DNA of 9,040 bases from Methanosarcinales archaeon (GTDB lineage Archaea; Halobacteriota; Methanosarcinia; Methanosarcinales; Methanogasteraceae): positions 1-9,040 of the forward strand of contig DAOWIV010000198.1 of NCBI GenBank assembly GCA_030640725.1, read 5' to 3'. The first letter of the stretch is position 1. Every line of letters starts with the position of its first letter. Below, one piece after another: positions 1 through 6,298 of the stretch. Below the pieces are notes generated by a model, which saw only the letters and a list, made by a program, of their open reading frames with translations, searched no databases and had not been told where the DNA came from. The translations under genes and the position numbers were made by a program.

Positions 1-59
1 AAAGTTAAAATAAAACTGCATTGATGTGGTAAACATTGCCAGATGACTTTTCAGGCGAG

Positions 60-68
60 TACATATTA
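60..68 (+). promoter_or_regulatory. Possible TATA box of the potassium-channel gene
   Basis: An AT-rich stretch, TACATATTA, is centred about 28 nt before the ATG at 92. Archaeal TATA boxes lie about 26-28 nt before the transcription start, so this would give a leaderless or nearly leaderless mRNA. That fits the absence of any Shine-Dalgarno-like purine run before the ATG. The match to the archaeal consensus is only fair. The rest of 1-91 shows nothing I can assign. Confidence 0.3.
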
Positions 69-91
69 ACACATCAGCCGATATTTATTCT

Positions 92-892
92 ATGCACCCT
101 CGGCATGGAACGATCAAAGAAGCGGTCGCATTCTATCTACACGACACCACTACATTCGCAGGCAAGTTTATCGATCTATTCATAATATCCCTCAATCTTT
201 TTACGGTACTCGTCTTTATCACAGAGAGTTACTTCCACGACACATATCTTCATCTTTTCTGGGATATCGAGGTTGTCACCGTCTCTATTTTCATACTGGA
301 GTATATATTGAGGCTCTGGGTTGCGGAAAAGAAGGTAAAACACGTTCTTGGCATCTACAGCATCATAGATCTCGTTGCAATAATACCCACGTTCATCACA
401 TTCCTTGATCTCAGGTTTGTGCGCATCTTCAGGGTATTTCGGATCTTCAGGTTCATGAGGTTCGTGGATACCGGCGCGTTCCTCTCCGAAGATGCGAAGA
501 TGCATGAAATAAGAATCATGAAGATCATATTTACGATCGTTTCGATCATCTTTGTGTCCTCCTCATTCATCTACGAGGCTGAGAGGGCTCTGAATCCCGA
601 TATCAATGATCTTGGTTCCGCGATCTATTTTTCGATAGTGACACTCACCACGGTCGGTTTTGGCGATATAGTCCCTATAACTCCCATCGGACGCTTCGCA
701 ACCGTTCTCATGATACTTGTCAGCATTGCGCTCGTGCCGTGGCAGCTTGGTCTGTTGATAAAGGAGTTTATGCTCTCGACTTCCAAAAAACAGATTGTAA
801 CATGCGAGAAATGCGGTTTCAGGAATCATGACATCGATGCCACGTACTGCAAGCATTGCGGCAGCATAATTTATCACGAGACCGATGAATAG
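92..892 (+). CDS. Voltage-gated potassium channel (6-TM, Kv-like) with C-terminal zinc ribbon
   Basis: This 266-residue membrane protein is predicted to form a tetrameric K+ channel. Segments: S1 about 27-46, S2 57-76 with E70 in a typical E..LRLW motif, S3 86-104 with D93. S4 carries six arginines exactly three apart (R108, R111, R114, R117, R120, R123), a textbook voltage sensor. S5 is about 143-162, then a pore helix, the selectivity filter TVGFGD (187-192, Phe for the usual Tyr) and S6 about 200-224. After S6 come C238, C241, C253 and C256 in two CxxC knuckles, a compact zinc ribbon in place of the usual RCK or cyclic-nucleotide domain. S6 has V-S (210-211) where many channels have a hinge glycine. 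The N-terminus fits the family and no other start is near. The gene stands alone and converges on the next one. K+ channel identity is firm; the gating signal is unknown. Confidence 0.93.
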   Translation: MHPRHGTIKEAVAFYLHDTTTFAGKFIDLFIISLNLFTVLVFITESYFHDTYLHLFWDIEVVTVSIFILEYILRLWVAEKKVKHVLGIYSIIDLVAIIPTFITFLDLRFVRIFRVFRIFRFMRFVDTGAFLSEDAKMHEIRIMKIIFTIVSIIFVSSSFIYEAERALNPDINDLGSAIYFSIVTLTTVGFGDIVPITPIGRFATVLMILVSIALVPWQLGLLIKEFMLSTSKKQIVTCEKCGFRNHDIDATYCKHCGSIIYHETDE

Positions 893-991
893 TTGCGGTG
901 ATCTGCCATTCCCATACAACCTTGGTCCGTGCGCCGCTCACTCCGAACCTTTTGCAGCCTCTCCTTTCCAGCCCTTCGTCCCCGGCTGTTA

Positions 992-1022
992 CCCGTCGAG
1001 ATGTGGGATGACGGGGGTTTTT
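992..1022 (+). terminator. Possible hairpin plus T-tract terminator after the channel gene
   Basis: CCCGTC (992-997) pairs with GACGGG (1010-1015) across a 12-nt loop and is followed by a five-T run at 1018-1022. A second small stem, CAGCC/GGCTG (969-973 with 984-988), lies just before it. It is about 100 nt past the channel stop codon, on the correct strand. Archaeal termination relies mainly on T-tracts, and this one is short, so the call is weak. I see no gene or RNA in the rest of the 182 bp gap (893-1074). Confidence 0.3.
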
Positions 1023-1057
1023 GGGTGCCTGGTGTCGTTTCCCGGATCTTTGTTGAT

Positions 1058-1093
1058 CGATACGTATCGGTACATCAATCGTTGCAACGATTG
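1058..1093. repeat. Two adjacent perfect palindromes at the end of the UPF0104 gene
   Basis: CGATACGTATCG (1058-1069) is a perfect 12-bp palindrome. CAATCGTTGCAACGATTG (1076-1093) is a perfect 18-bp palindrome. They are separated by 6 nt. The longer one encodes the last residues of the minus-strand protein and runs into its TGA stop; the shorter one lies just downstream. TTGAT (1053-1057) and ATCAA (1074-1078) form a further outer pair. They could be a 3' stem-loop of the mRNA or a binding site for a dimeric protein. No T-tract follows on the minus strand, so a classical terminator is unlikely. Confidence 0.6.
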
Positions 1094-2124
1094 CTGCCAA
1101 TGTTAGAGATCCGCAGGAAAACAACCGCTAAATATGCAACAACGATCACAAAGAATAGATAGATCGCCCGGTGTATCAGGGCGACGATGACTGCAACGGT
1201 GATAGGCACCCCAACCATTGTATAGACACCAGTCATCACAAGCTCTTTGAATCCGAGTCCTTTGGGAACCGGAACAACCGAGTTGACCCAGAATATGATA
1301 GACAGAGCCACAATGAGGTGCGGAATAGAGATGTCGTATCCGGCACCCCGGATCAAGACCCCATCCTTAGCGTAAATAAACGCATACATGATCACTGAGA
1401 GACCAATGTCCCTTGTAAGAGCGCTCCGGTCTTTCAATATCTCTTTGTACGTCTTTGCAAATTTTGCAAGGCTCGATACGATGGCACCCTCGAATTTGAT
1501 ATAGGTGTCAAACCGGTCTCGGATGAACTTGAAAATCGAAAAATCGTAGATTCGCTGCAACTTCGGACGGAGAAATCGAACAACCGCGGTTTCATTGATT
1601 TTCCGTCTTGAAAGGAATGCGGCAAGCGCCAGCAGGAAGATGATTAGAGCTATCACCTCCATGATGAGGGATAGCCACCAGGGTATACTCAGGAACAGGA
1701 ATACATTTAGCATCGAGAAGATGACGAGTAAGGAAAAGACGAAATTGTTGTCGGTCTGGTCTATGGCGATGGTTGCGTAACATTCTGCAAATGCGCGGTT
1801 GTGCGTAACCCGCTGAAGAAACCTCGCCCGCCCGAACCCCCCTAAGGTTCTGGCACGAATCTCATTGGTACTGAAGAAATTTCCAGCCATGAGACCGATG
1901 AAAATAGTCGTAAACGTAACTTTTTCGAGTTTAGCGACGAGAAACTTCCACTTCAGAGCCCATATAAGAAACGCCGAAAGCTCGAGCGAAACAGCGAGTG
2001 CCACGCAACCCGGACTTAATGATCGTATAGTCTGTTCCAGCTCGTCGAAGTTTATTAGCCAGAGCACAATTATTGCGGCTATAATCCGAAGCGCGAGTAT
2101 GGTGTCACCGAGTTTCGGTTTCAT
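1075..2124 (-). CDS. UPF0104 / lysylphosphatidylglycerol synthase transmembrane-domain protein (flippase-like)
   Basis: This 349-residue polytopic membrane protein resembles the UPF0104 family (LPG synthase TM region, PF03706-type). Hydrophobic segments occur near 9-25, 40-60, 70-82, 127-145, 148-170, 245-255, 268-290, 297-312 and 316-340. Family-like motifs are the Gly/Arg-rich block near residues 93-104 (TLGGFGRARFLQR) and VPVPKGLGFKELVMTG in the C-terminal third, where a P-x-P-x-G-x-G-x-x-E pattern is typical. Archaeal members often sit near glycosyltransferases and are thought to act in lipid or glycolipid transport, but no such gene lies here and the substrate is unknown. The ATG at 2124 has no Shine-Dalgarno site, but a good TATA box lies about 28 nt upstream. 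The 3' end is built from a perfect palindrome. Family call is good; function is open. Confidence 0.82.
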   Translation of the reverse strand: MKPKLGDTILALRIIAAIIVLWLINFDELEQTIRSLSPGCVALAVSLELSAFLIWALKWKFLVAKLEKVTFTTIFIGLMAGNFFSTNEIRARTLGGFGRARFLQRVTHNRAFAECYATIAIDQTDNNFVFSLLVIFSMLNVFLFLSIPWWLSLIMEVIALIIFLLALAAFLSRRKINETAVVRFLRPKLQRIYDFSIFKFIRDRFDTYIKFEGAIVSSLAKFAKTYKEILKDRSALTRDIGLSVIMYAFIYAKDGVLIRGAGYDISIPHLIVALSIIFWVNSVVPVPKGLGFKELVMTGVYTMVGVPITVAVIVALIHRAIYLFFVIVVAYLAVVFLRISNIGSNRCND

Positions 2125-2147
2125 TGGTTCTGATTATGGGCAAACGG

Positions 2148-2155
2148 TATAAAAA
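2148..2155 (-). promoter_or_regulatory. TATA box of the UPF0104 gene
   Basis: On the minus strand the sequence reads TTTTTATA, close to the archaeal box A consensus. It is centred 27-28 nt before the ATG at 2124, so transcription would begin at or within a base or two of the start codon (leaderless mRNA). The gene therefore probably has its own promoter in the 93 bp gap behind cofE. Confidence 0.55.
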
Positions 2156-2217
2156 TATCCGTGTGCTGACATCCCGGCATCCTACCATCAGGGATCCGGA
2201 TAGTGCCCCTCAACAAA

Positions 2218-2985
2218 TCATCCCGTTTCTTGCGTTGAAGCGTGAGCAATTGCATCCCTGATCACGTCCTCTGATCTCGGGAAGTGTATGGGTCTCAGTC
2301 CCTCGTGTTCGGCATAGAAGTCAAGCCCGCGGACGACCACAACAGGCGTACCGTCGCAGCCCTCGCCAAATAGCAGGTTCGCAGCGCCCGCGATCTCGTC
2401 CACGACAGCCTCGTTTGCCACCTCAAGCACCTTGCCGAACAGATCGCACTGTCCACGCCAGTCCCGCGTCGGCGTAATTCCGGAGACCCCGATCGCCACA
2501 CCGGTCTGCCCGTCACGGAATGCCCGTCCATTGGTGTCTGTAACGATCACGCTGACTTTTCTGGCAGTCAGGGCGAATATCTCCTCCCTGATCTCTTTCG
2601 CGCTCCGGTCAGAGTCTTCTGGCAGCAACACGACACGATCTCCATCGATATTCGATCCATCAATCCCGGCATTCACACAGACGTTCCCATTTTGTGTCTC
2701 CACAAGAAGAAACGGGAATTTTAGAATGATTTCCTTGCTCTCGTCAAGAACCATCTGGACAATTCTCGGATCGCGGTCATTCTGCTCTGCAATCGCAAGA
2801 GCGCGGTCGGACGGAGTAACATCTGACAACTCAATGATCCTGCCCTCTGCCTTCGCAACGATCGTGGATACAATGATGACAATGTCGCGATCCTGCAGAT
2901 CGAACCGCTCGCAGACGATCGCTGCTATATCATCCCCCTCGTGAATCAGCGGGATGTCAGGAACTGTGAACAGGCTGATATTCAT
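2218..2985 (-). CDS. cofE: Coenzyme F420-0:L-glutamate ligase
   Basis: CofE is the GTP-dependent ligase that adds L-glutamate residues to F420-0, the final steps of coenzyme F420 synthesis in the cytosol. The 255-residue product has the family's usual length and motifs (numbered from this start): STIVAKAEGR near 40-49, VNAGIDGSN near 104-112, LLPEDSDRSAKEIR near 120-133, TDTNGRAFRDGQTGVAIG near 149-166, DWRGQCDLFG near 175-184, DEIAGAANLLFGEG near 196-209. An in-frame ATG at 3000 would add five residues. I prefer 2985 because MNISLFTVPDIPLIHEGDD aligns without overhang to CofE N-termini as I recall them, and because the AT box lies about 28 nt before 2985 but only about 13 nt before 3000. The gene diverges from DUF2103 across a MITE-like element. 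Bacterial FbiB-type fusions carry an extra domain; this one does not. Confidence 0.93.
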   Translation of the reverse strand: MNISLFTVPDIPLIHEGDDIAAIVCERFDLQDRDIVIIVSTIVAKAEGRIIELSDVTPSDRALAIAEQNDRDPRIVQMVLDESKEIILKFPFLLVETQNGNVCVNAGIDGSNIDGDRVVLLPEDSDRSAKEIREEIFALTARKVSVIVTDTNGRAFRDGQTGVAIGVSGITPTRDWRGQCDLFGKVLEVANEAVVDEIAGAANLLFGEGCDGTPVVVVRGLDFYAEHEGLRPIHFPRSEDVIRDAIAHASTQETG

Positions 2986-3008
2986 GAGGTGTAATTGCAT
3001 CGATGCTG

Positions 3009-3020
3009 ATTAAAAATTTT
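3009..3020 (-). promoter_or_regulatory. Candidate TATA box of cofE, straddling a repeat-element end
   Basis: The minus strand reads AAAATTTTTAAT, centred about 28 nt before the ATG at 2985, compatible with a leaderless cofE mRNA. Bases 3013-3020 belong to the left terminal inverted repeat of the element at 3013-3242, so the promoter appears to be formed partly by the element. It is not a perfect box A match. Confidence 0.4.
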
Positions 3021-3242
3021 GGCACTGTCTGGAAATCCAGTGATTTCCGTAATGGCCAGTTGGATGTACAACAACGCAAAAGACGTGAAGACTGAGATTG
3101 ACAACACTCTTCGCGTCTCTGCGTCTCTGCGCCTTTGCGTTAAATTGGAAAACAATAATGCAAAGACGCAAAGACGTGATGGCGCAAAGAACAAAAGTCT
3201 CTGGGTGCATCTCACTGGAATTTCCGATTGTATCAAAATTTT
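3013..3242. mobile_element. MITE-like non-coding element with ~31 bp terminal inverted repeats
   Basis: The left end (3013-3043) and the reverse complement of the right end (3242-3212) align over 32 columns with 26 matches, 4 mismatches and two 1-nt gaps. Shared blocks in order are AAAATTTTG, AC, TC, GGAAA and TCCAGTGA. Homology stops sharply outside 3013 and 3242. Further in, GATGTAC (left, 3063-3069) matches GATGCAC (right, reverse complement) after a ~16-nt length difference. The centre holds an octamer-periodic hairpin (3108-3190). A separate perfect stem lies in the left end: GGAAATC (3031-3037) with GATTTCC (3042-3048). There is no transposase and no believable long gene. No clear target-site duplication is visible: the flanking octamers GCTGATTA and GCTTGTAT share only 4 of 8 positions. 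Without the element the cofE-DUF2103 gap would be about 95 bp. A non-mobile structured repeat is the alternative. Confidence 0.55.
3108..3190. repeat. Hairpin of 8-bp-periodic GACGCAAA-type units
   Basis: The left arm (3110-3141) is four octamers of NNTGCGTC type. The right arm (3157-3188) is four of the complementary GACGCAAA type (AATGCAAA, GACGCAAA, GACGTGAT, GGCGCAAA). Pairing 3108-3141 with 3157-3190 gives 34 positions with 25 Watson-Crick pairs, 4 G-T pairs and 5 mismatches. An inner ATTG/CAAT stem (3144-3147 with 3153-3156) closes a five-base GAAAA loop. A weaker partial unit occurs at 3073-3089. Conceptual translations give LCAFAL- and NAKAQRR-like peptides, which I recall as spurious ORFs from similar repeats in many unrelated genomes. 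Confidence 0.75.
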
Positions 3243-3310
3243 GCTTGTATCGGGCGCATTTAAGGTTTGCACCAAACAAAATCAAACAAAAGTACCTACA
3301 CAGAACCATC

Positions 3311-3625
3311 ATGAAATCAAGCAAGCTTGGTGGGGCGCACACCACCATAATCGGCGGCAGAACCGGAAAGAAGGCAGTAGAAGTTGTAGCACGGCACCAC
3401 AAAGTGAAACGAGTCGTTCCGTCAGTCATCAGCGTCAGGGGACATGCCGGCGGGAAGACGTTAGCCAAGGTGCTGCGCCCTGACGTCAGGGGAAATCTTC
3501 GTCTCCTGATTTCATCAGGCACATCGGCGCAGGAACTGCGCATCGTCACAACCGCCGGAACCGTCGAGCAGGGCGAAGCTGTAAGACGCGAGTTGAATCA
3601 GGCACTGTTAGAAGCGTTTAGCTGA
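3311..3625 (+). CDS. DUF2103 family protein (predicted metal-binding, function unknown)
   Basis: This is a small soluble protein of 104 residues. The order KLGGAHTTIIGG, HHKVKRVVPSVISV, then a basic G-rich loop and LRLLISSGTSAQELRIVTTAG resembles DUF2103 proteins known from archaea and cyanobacteria. In those, an N-terminal SRLV..HST-like segment is followed by I..ITPAVI and then by a strand pair with VQEV/AQEL. Family members are described only as putative metal binders. Histidines H9, H29, H30 and H46 could serve, but no cysteine cluster is present. The reading frame stays open upstream into the repeat element. I chose the ATG at 3311 because the family similarity begins there and everything before it is repeat DNA. 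There is no Shine-Dalgarno site, and only a weak AT box (ATTTAAGG, 3258-3265) upstream. The gene diverges from cofE and ends in a strong T-tract terminator. I am fairly sure of the gene, less of the family. Confidence 0.7.
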   Translation: MKSSKLGGAHTTIIGGRTGKKAVEVVARHHKVKRVVPSVISVRGHAGGKTLAKVLRPDVRGNLRLLISSGTSAQELRIVTTAGTVEQGEAVRRELNQALLEAFS

Positions 3626-3630
3626 TTAAC

Positions 3631-3660
3631 TTGTTTTTTGGGGTGGTTTTTTCTCGTTTG
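3631..3660 (+). terminator. Double T-tract terminator after DUF2103
   Basis: Five bases past the DUF2103 stop begins a T-rich tract with two six-T runs (3634-3639 and 3647-3652) separated by GGGGTGG, plus flanking T pairs and triplets. Oligo-T tracts without an obligatory hairpin are the usual archaeal intrinsic terminator. It lies between convergent genes. I see no similar signal for gpmI on the other strand in 3661-3730. Confidence 0.7.
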
Positions 3661-3730
3661 GTGACACGGATGCAACCTCCTGCCGAGTGTATTGGTGTGG
3701 CATACGAAGTATTCGCTTCCGGAGTGCAGG

Positions 3731-5218
3731 TTACAGCACGACCGACTCCCCGGTCATCTCCGGGGGCTTTGGCAGTCCAAGCAGCTTAAGCATCGTTGGC
3801 GCGATATCAGCGAGTTTACCGTCCCTGACCCCTGCCACCGCCGGGTCAGTAACCAGTATCAGTGGCACCGGGTTTGTGGTGTGTGCGGTGTGCGGCGTCC
3901 CGTCCCCATCTGCCATCTCCTCGGCGTTGCCGTGATCTGCCGTGATGATCGCAGACCCTGCCGACTTCCGTACCGCATCAATGACTCTCCCGACGCAGAG
4001 ATCAACCGTCTCCACAGCCGTCACAGCAGCCTCAAATATGCCGGTGTGCCCGACCATGTCACAGTTCGCATAGTTCAGGATGATTACATCGTAGTCATGC
4101 GACTCGATTCTCTCGATCACAGCGTCGGTGACCGCATGAGCACTCATCTCAGGCAACAGATCATACGTTGCCACCTTTGGAGATGGTATCAGGCAGCGGT
4201 CCTCGTCAGGGTTTGGTACCTCAACGCCGCCGTTAAAGAAGAACGTGACGTGCGCATACTTCTCAGTCTCCGCGATGCGCAATTGCCGCATCCCGTGTTG
4301 TGATATAACCTCTCCGAGCGTGTTTATGATCTTCTCATGCGGGTATGCGACATCCGCATCGATCGTCGCAGCATATTCGGTCATGCACGCAAAATACAGG
4401 TTATCAAGCTTCTTACGCTCGAAATTATCAAAATCCGGATCAACGAATGCATGAGTGATCTCTCTGGCACGATCCGGTCTGAAATTGAAGAATATGATGG
4501 AATCTCCGCCAGCAATCGGAGTGGATCCACTGACGACGGTTGGCAGCACGAACTCGTCATTCTCGCCGCGCTCATAAGCATTCCGCACGGCGTCAGCAGC
4601 GCTCTCTGCGGATTTGCCTTCACCTGAAACAAGAGCGCGGTATGCCTTCTCCACCCGCCCCCAGCGGTTATCACGGTCCATTGCGTAGTATCTGCCAGAA
4701 ACGGTACCGATCCGGTACCCCGCGTATCCATCGACCACATTTATGTATTCGAGCGCGCTCCTCGGAGGAACGTCCCGCCCATCGAGGAATGCATGCACCT
4801 CTGTTCTGACATTGTTCTCTGACGCAAGTTCCATCAAGGCGAGAAGGTGCGTGATATGGCTATGCACACCGCCGTCCGAGACAAGCCCCATCAAATGGAT
4901 GCAGGAATCATTCGTCTTCACATGTTCGATTGCCTTTTGGAAAACCGGATTTTCGAAGAACGTCTTATCAGATACCGCCTTACTTATGCGGGTTAAATCC
5001 TGGTACACGACCCGTCCGGCGCCAATATTCAGGTGCCCGACCTCAGAGTTCCCCATCTGCCCGGCTGGAAGCCCGACAGCCTCACCCGACGCCTGCAGCG
5101 TGCAGGTTGGGCAACGTTCGCAAAGCGCGTCGAGATTGGGCGTCTTCGCGTGCGCGATTGCGTTACCTTCCCGTGATTCGCTTAGCCCGAACCCGTCAAG
5201 GATTATCAACATCAACAT
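3731..5218 (-). CDS. gpmI: 2,3-bisphosphoglycerate-independent phosphoglycerate mutase
   Basis: This cytosolic enzyme interconverts 3- and 2-phosphoglycerate through a phosphoserine intermediate, using two metal ions (alkaline phosphatase superfamily). The 495-residue product has the length of bacterial-type iPGM, not the shorter archaeal aPGM type. Visible landmarks: LIILDGFG with metal ligand D8; GNSEVGHLNIGAGR with the catalytic serine at S58; SDGGVHSH with H119; FLDGRDVPPRS near 144-154; FNFRPDRARE in the phosphatase-domain approach; and near the C-terminus TADHGNAEEM and the HTAHT block with metal-binding Asp and His. Start choice: ATGs at 5254, 5227 and 5218 are in frame. A GGGGAG motif abuts 5227 but lies 9 nt before 5218, so 5218 (MLMLIILDG) is best. 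It overlaps the end of the DUF373 gene by 23 nt, implying coupled translation. It is the last gene of the serB run. The function call is secure; the start is less so. Confidence 0.95.
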   Translation of the reverse strand: MLMLIILDGFGLSESREGNAIAHAKTPNLDALCERCPTCTLQASGEAVGLPAGQMGNSEVGHLNIGAGRVVYQDLTRISKAVSDKTFFENPVFQKAIEHVKTNDSCIHLMGLVSDGGVHSHITHLLALMELASENNVRTEVHAFLDGRDVPPRSALEYINVVDGYAGYRIGTVSGRYYAMDRDNRWGRVEKAYRALVSGEGKSAESAADAVRNAYERGENDEFVLPTVVSGSTPIAGGDSIIFFNFRPDRAREITHAFVDPDFDNFERKKLDNLYFACMTEYAATIDADVAYPHEKIINTLGEVISQHGMRQLRIAETEKYAHVTFFFNGGVEVPNPDEDRCLIPSPKVATYDLLPEMSAHAVTDAVIERIESHDYDVIILNYANCDMVGHTGIFEAAVTAVETVDLCVGRVIDAVRKSAGSAIITADHGNAEEMADGDGTPHTAHTTNPVPLILVTDPAVAGVRDGKLADIAPTMLKLLGLPKPPEMTGESVVL

Positions 5219-6293
5219 TTTGTGCATCTCCCCTGTAATTTCTCGATGCAACATAGATCCCGATGAGCGCGATCACAACCGCCCCCCCAATCGAGAACAT
5301 AAGTTGCTGGATTCCATAATTCTGGTAAATTCCGGTAGTTGCAAGGATATATGCGCTCGTGCTCCATAGCAGGAGTCCGGTGGCAACGACAAAGAACGGA
5401 AACGCCCCTGCCTTGCCAATGGGTCTTTCCTCGAGGTGCAGATCAATGATCTTCCCGAAACCAAGGAACAATCCAGCCGCCACATACCACCAGACCGATT
5501 CCTGCATAAAGATCGTCGATAAGACGATATATCCAGGGAAGATATCGACTGCGATTCCTTCCCAGCAGGCATCAGCACCCTGGATCGTGGCAATGATCCC
5601 GATCAGGATCGCTGCAAGATATGTGACAAAACTGATTCTACCCTTGTATAGCGACTCGGTTGCAGTTTCACGGTACTTATCTATGGACTGCCCGACTCCA
5701 AAGCCGTTATACAGCAAATATGTTCCAACAGTTCCAACAATGGCGGCGACTGCAAGTTCGGGACGGTTTATCAACGATGATGCTGCATAGGCGATGCAAG
5801 CAAGCCCGATCGGGATGAATATTGCACCCCTGACCTTTGGATCGGAGATAAACTCCTTGAGCAAGTAGTATGTGCTCTCTATGCTCTCGCTCTGCTTCAC
5901 CCGGATCCTTTTTACCGAATTTATCTTTATCCTCGACGCGATGATCGGCAGTACTGCCTCATCCTCGGCTCCGTCCGAGACAAGGATCACATTGTCAAAT
6001 CCCTGCCCGTCAAGAAGATCATCGATCTGTGAAGCGATCTTGCTATCCGAGATCACTCCGACATCGTAATCGCCGGCGATGCTGACGATCTCAACCATTG
6101 CCCCTGCATCGATCAACCGGTCATACTCCTCGATCCCGCCGAAGATGGTGTTGACGTCCGAATCCTCGGGATCTGCTACCGCAAGTCTCGTGGCTGCCTC
6201 TATGTTCGCAGCTCTCCCGATAACAGGGCTTGCGACCCCGGCTTTCCGTCCGAGGTCATCATCCCGATCCAGACACAACACCAGTGTCTTCAT
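5196..6293 (-). CDS. DUF373 family membrane protein
   Basis: This 365-residue protein matches the archaeal DUF373 family (COG2237-like predicted membrane proteins). Residues 1-150 form a soluble alpha/beta-looking part with the typical opening MKTLVLCLDRDDDLGRKAG. Later come NTIFGGIEEYD (48-58), VEIVSIAGDYDVGVISDSKIASQ (67-89) and NVILVSDGAEDE (101-112). These acidic, Rossmann-like strands suggest a metal- or nucleotide-binding domain, but no enzyme activity is known. Residues 157-350 hold about six or seven membrane segments (near 157-175, 179-197, 221-239, 251-265, 268-283, 297-315, 330-350). The last ~15 residues are polar. The gene starts 5 nt after the coiled-coil gene, directly below a perfect 11-bp inverted repeat, and overlaps gpmI. 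The only SD-like bases, AAGGG, end 2 nt before the ATG, too close to be convincing, so coupling is likely. Family firm, role unknown. Confidence 0.88.
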   Translation of the reverse strand: MKTLVLCLDRDDDLGRKAGVASPVIGRAANIEAATRLAVADPEDSDVNTIFGGIEEYDRLIDAGAMVEIVSIAGDYDVGVISDSKIASQIDDLLDGQGFDNVILVSDGAEDEAVLPIIASRIKINSVKRIRVKQSESIESTYYLLKEFISDPKVRGAIFIPIGLACIAYAASSLINRPELAVAAIVGTVGTYLLYNGFGVGQSIDKYRETATESLYKGRISFVTYLAAILIGIIATIQGADACWEGIAVDIFPGYIVLSTIFMQESVWWYVAAGLFLGFGKIIDLHLEERPIGKAGAFPFFVVATGLLLWSTSAYILATTGIYQNYGIQQLMFSIGGAVVIALIGIYVASRNYRGDAQNVDVDNP

Positions 6294-6298
6294 GACCC

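Noticed and set aside
893..1074. Possible structured RNA gene in the C-rich convergent gap
   Set aside because: No tRNA-like arms or T-loop sequence and no coding frame worth keeping; only short stems are visible.
2160..2217. Terminator between cofE and the UPF0104 gene
   Set aside because: Only a 5-bp ATCCC/GGGAT pair with a long loop and no T-tract on the minus strand.
3108..3190. CRISPR-like array
   Set aside because: Units are 8 bp, contiguous and arranged as inverted arms, with no spacers of 30-40 bp and no cas genes nearby.
3019..3549. Open frames through the octamer repeat on both strands
   Set aside because: Their peptides (LCAFAL-, NAKAQRR-like) are translations of the repeat, a familiar source of spurious gene calls; only the part from 3311 resembles a protein family.
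4703..4719. GGTACCG/CGGTACC inverted repeat with 3-nt loop
   Set aside because: Lies inside gpmI and encodes ordinary family sequence (RIGTVSG), with no link to a gene boundary; most likely a coding coincidence.
3692..5369. Several plus-strand open frames of 80-208 codons opposite gpmI
   Set aside because: All lie antisense to a gpmI gene with intact motifs and read as low-complexity Arg/His/Ser-rich peptides.
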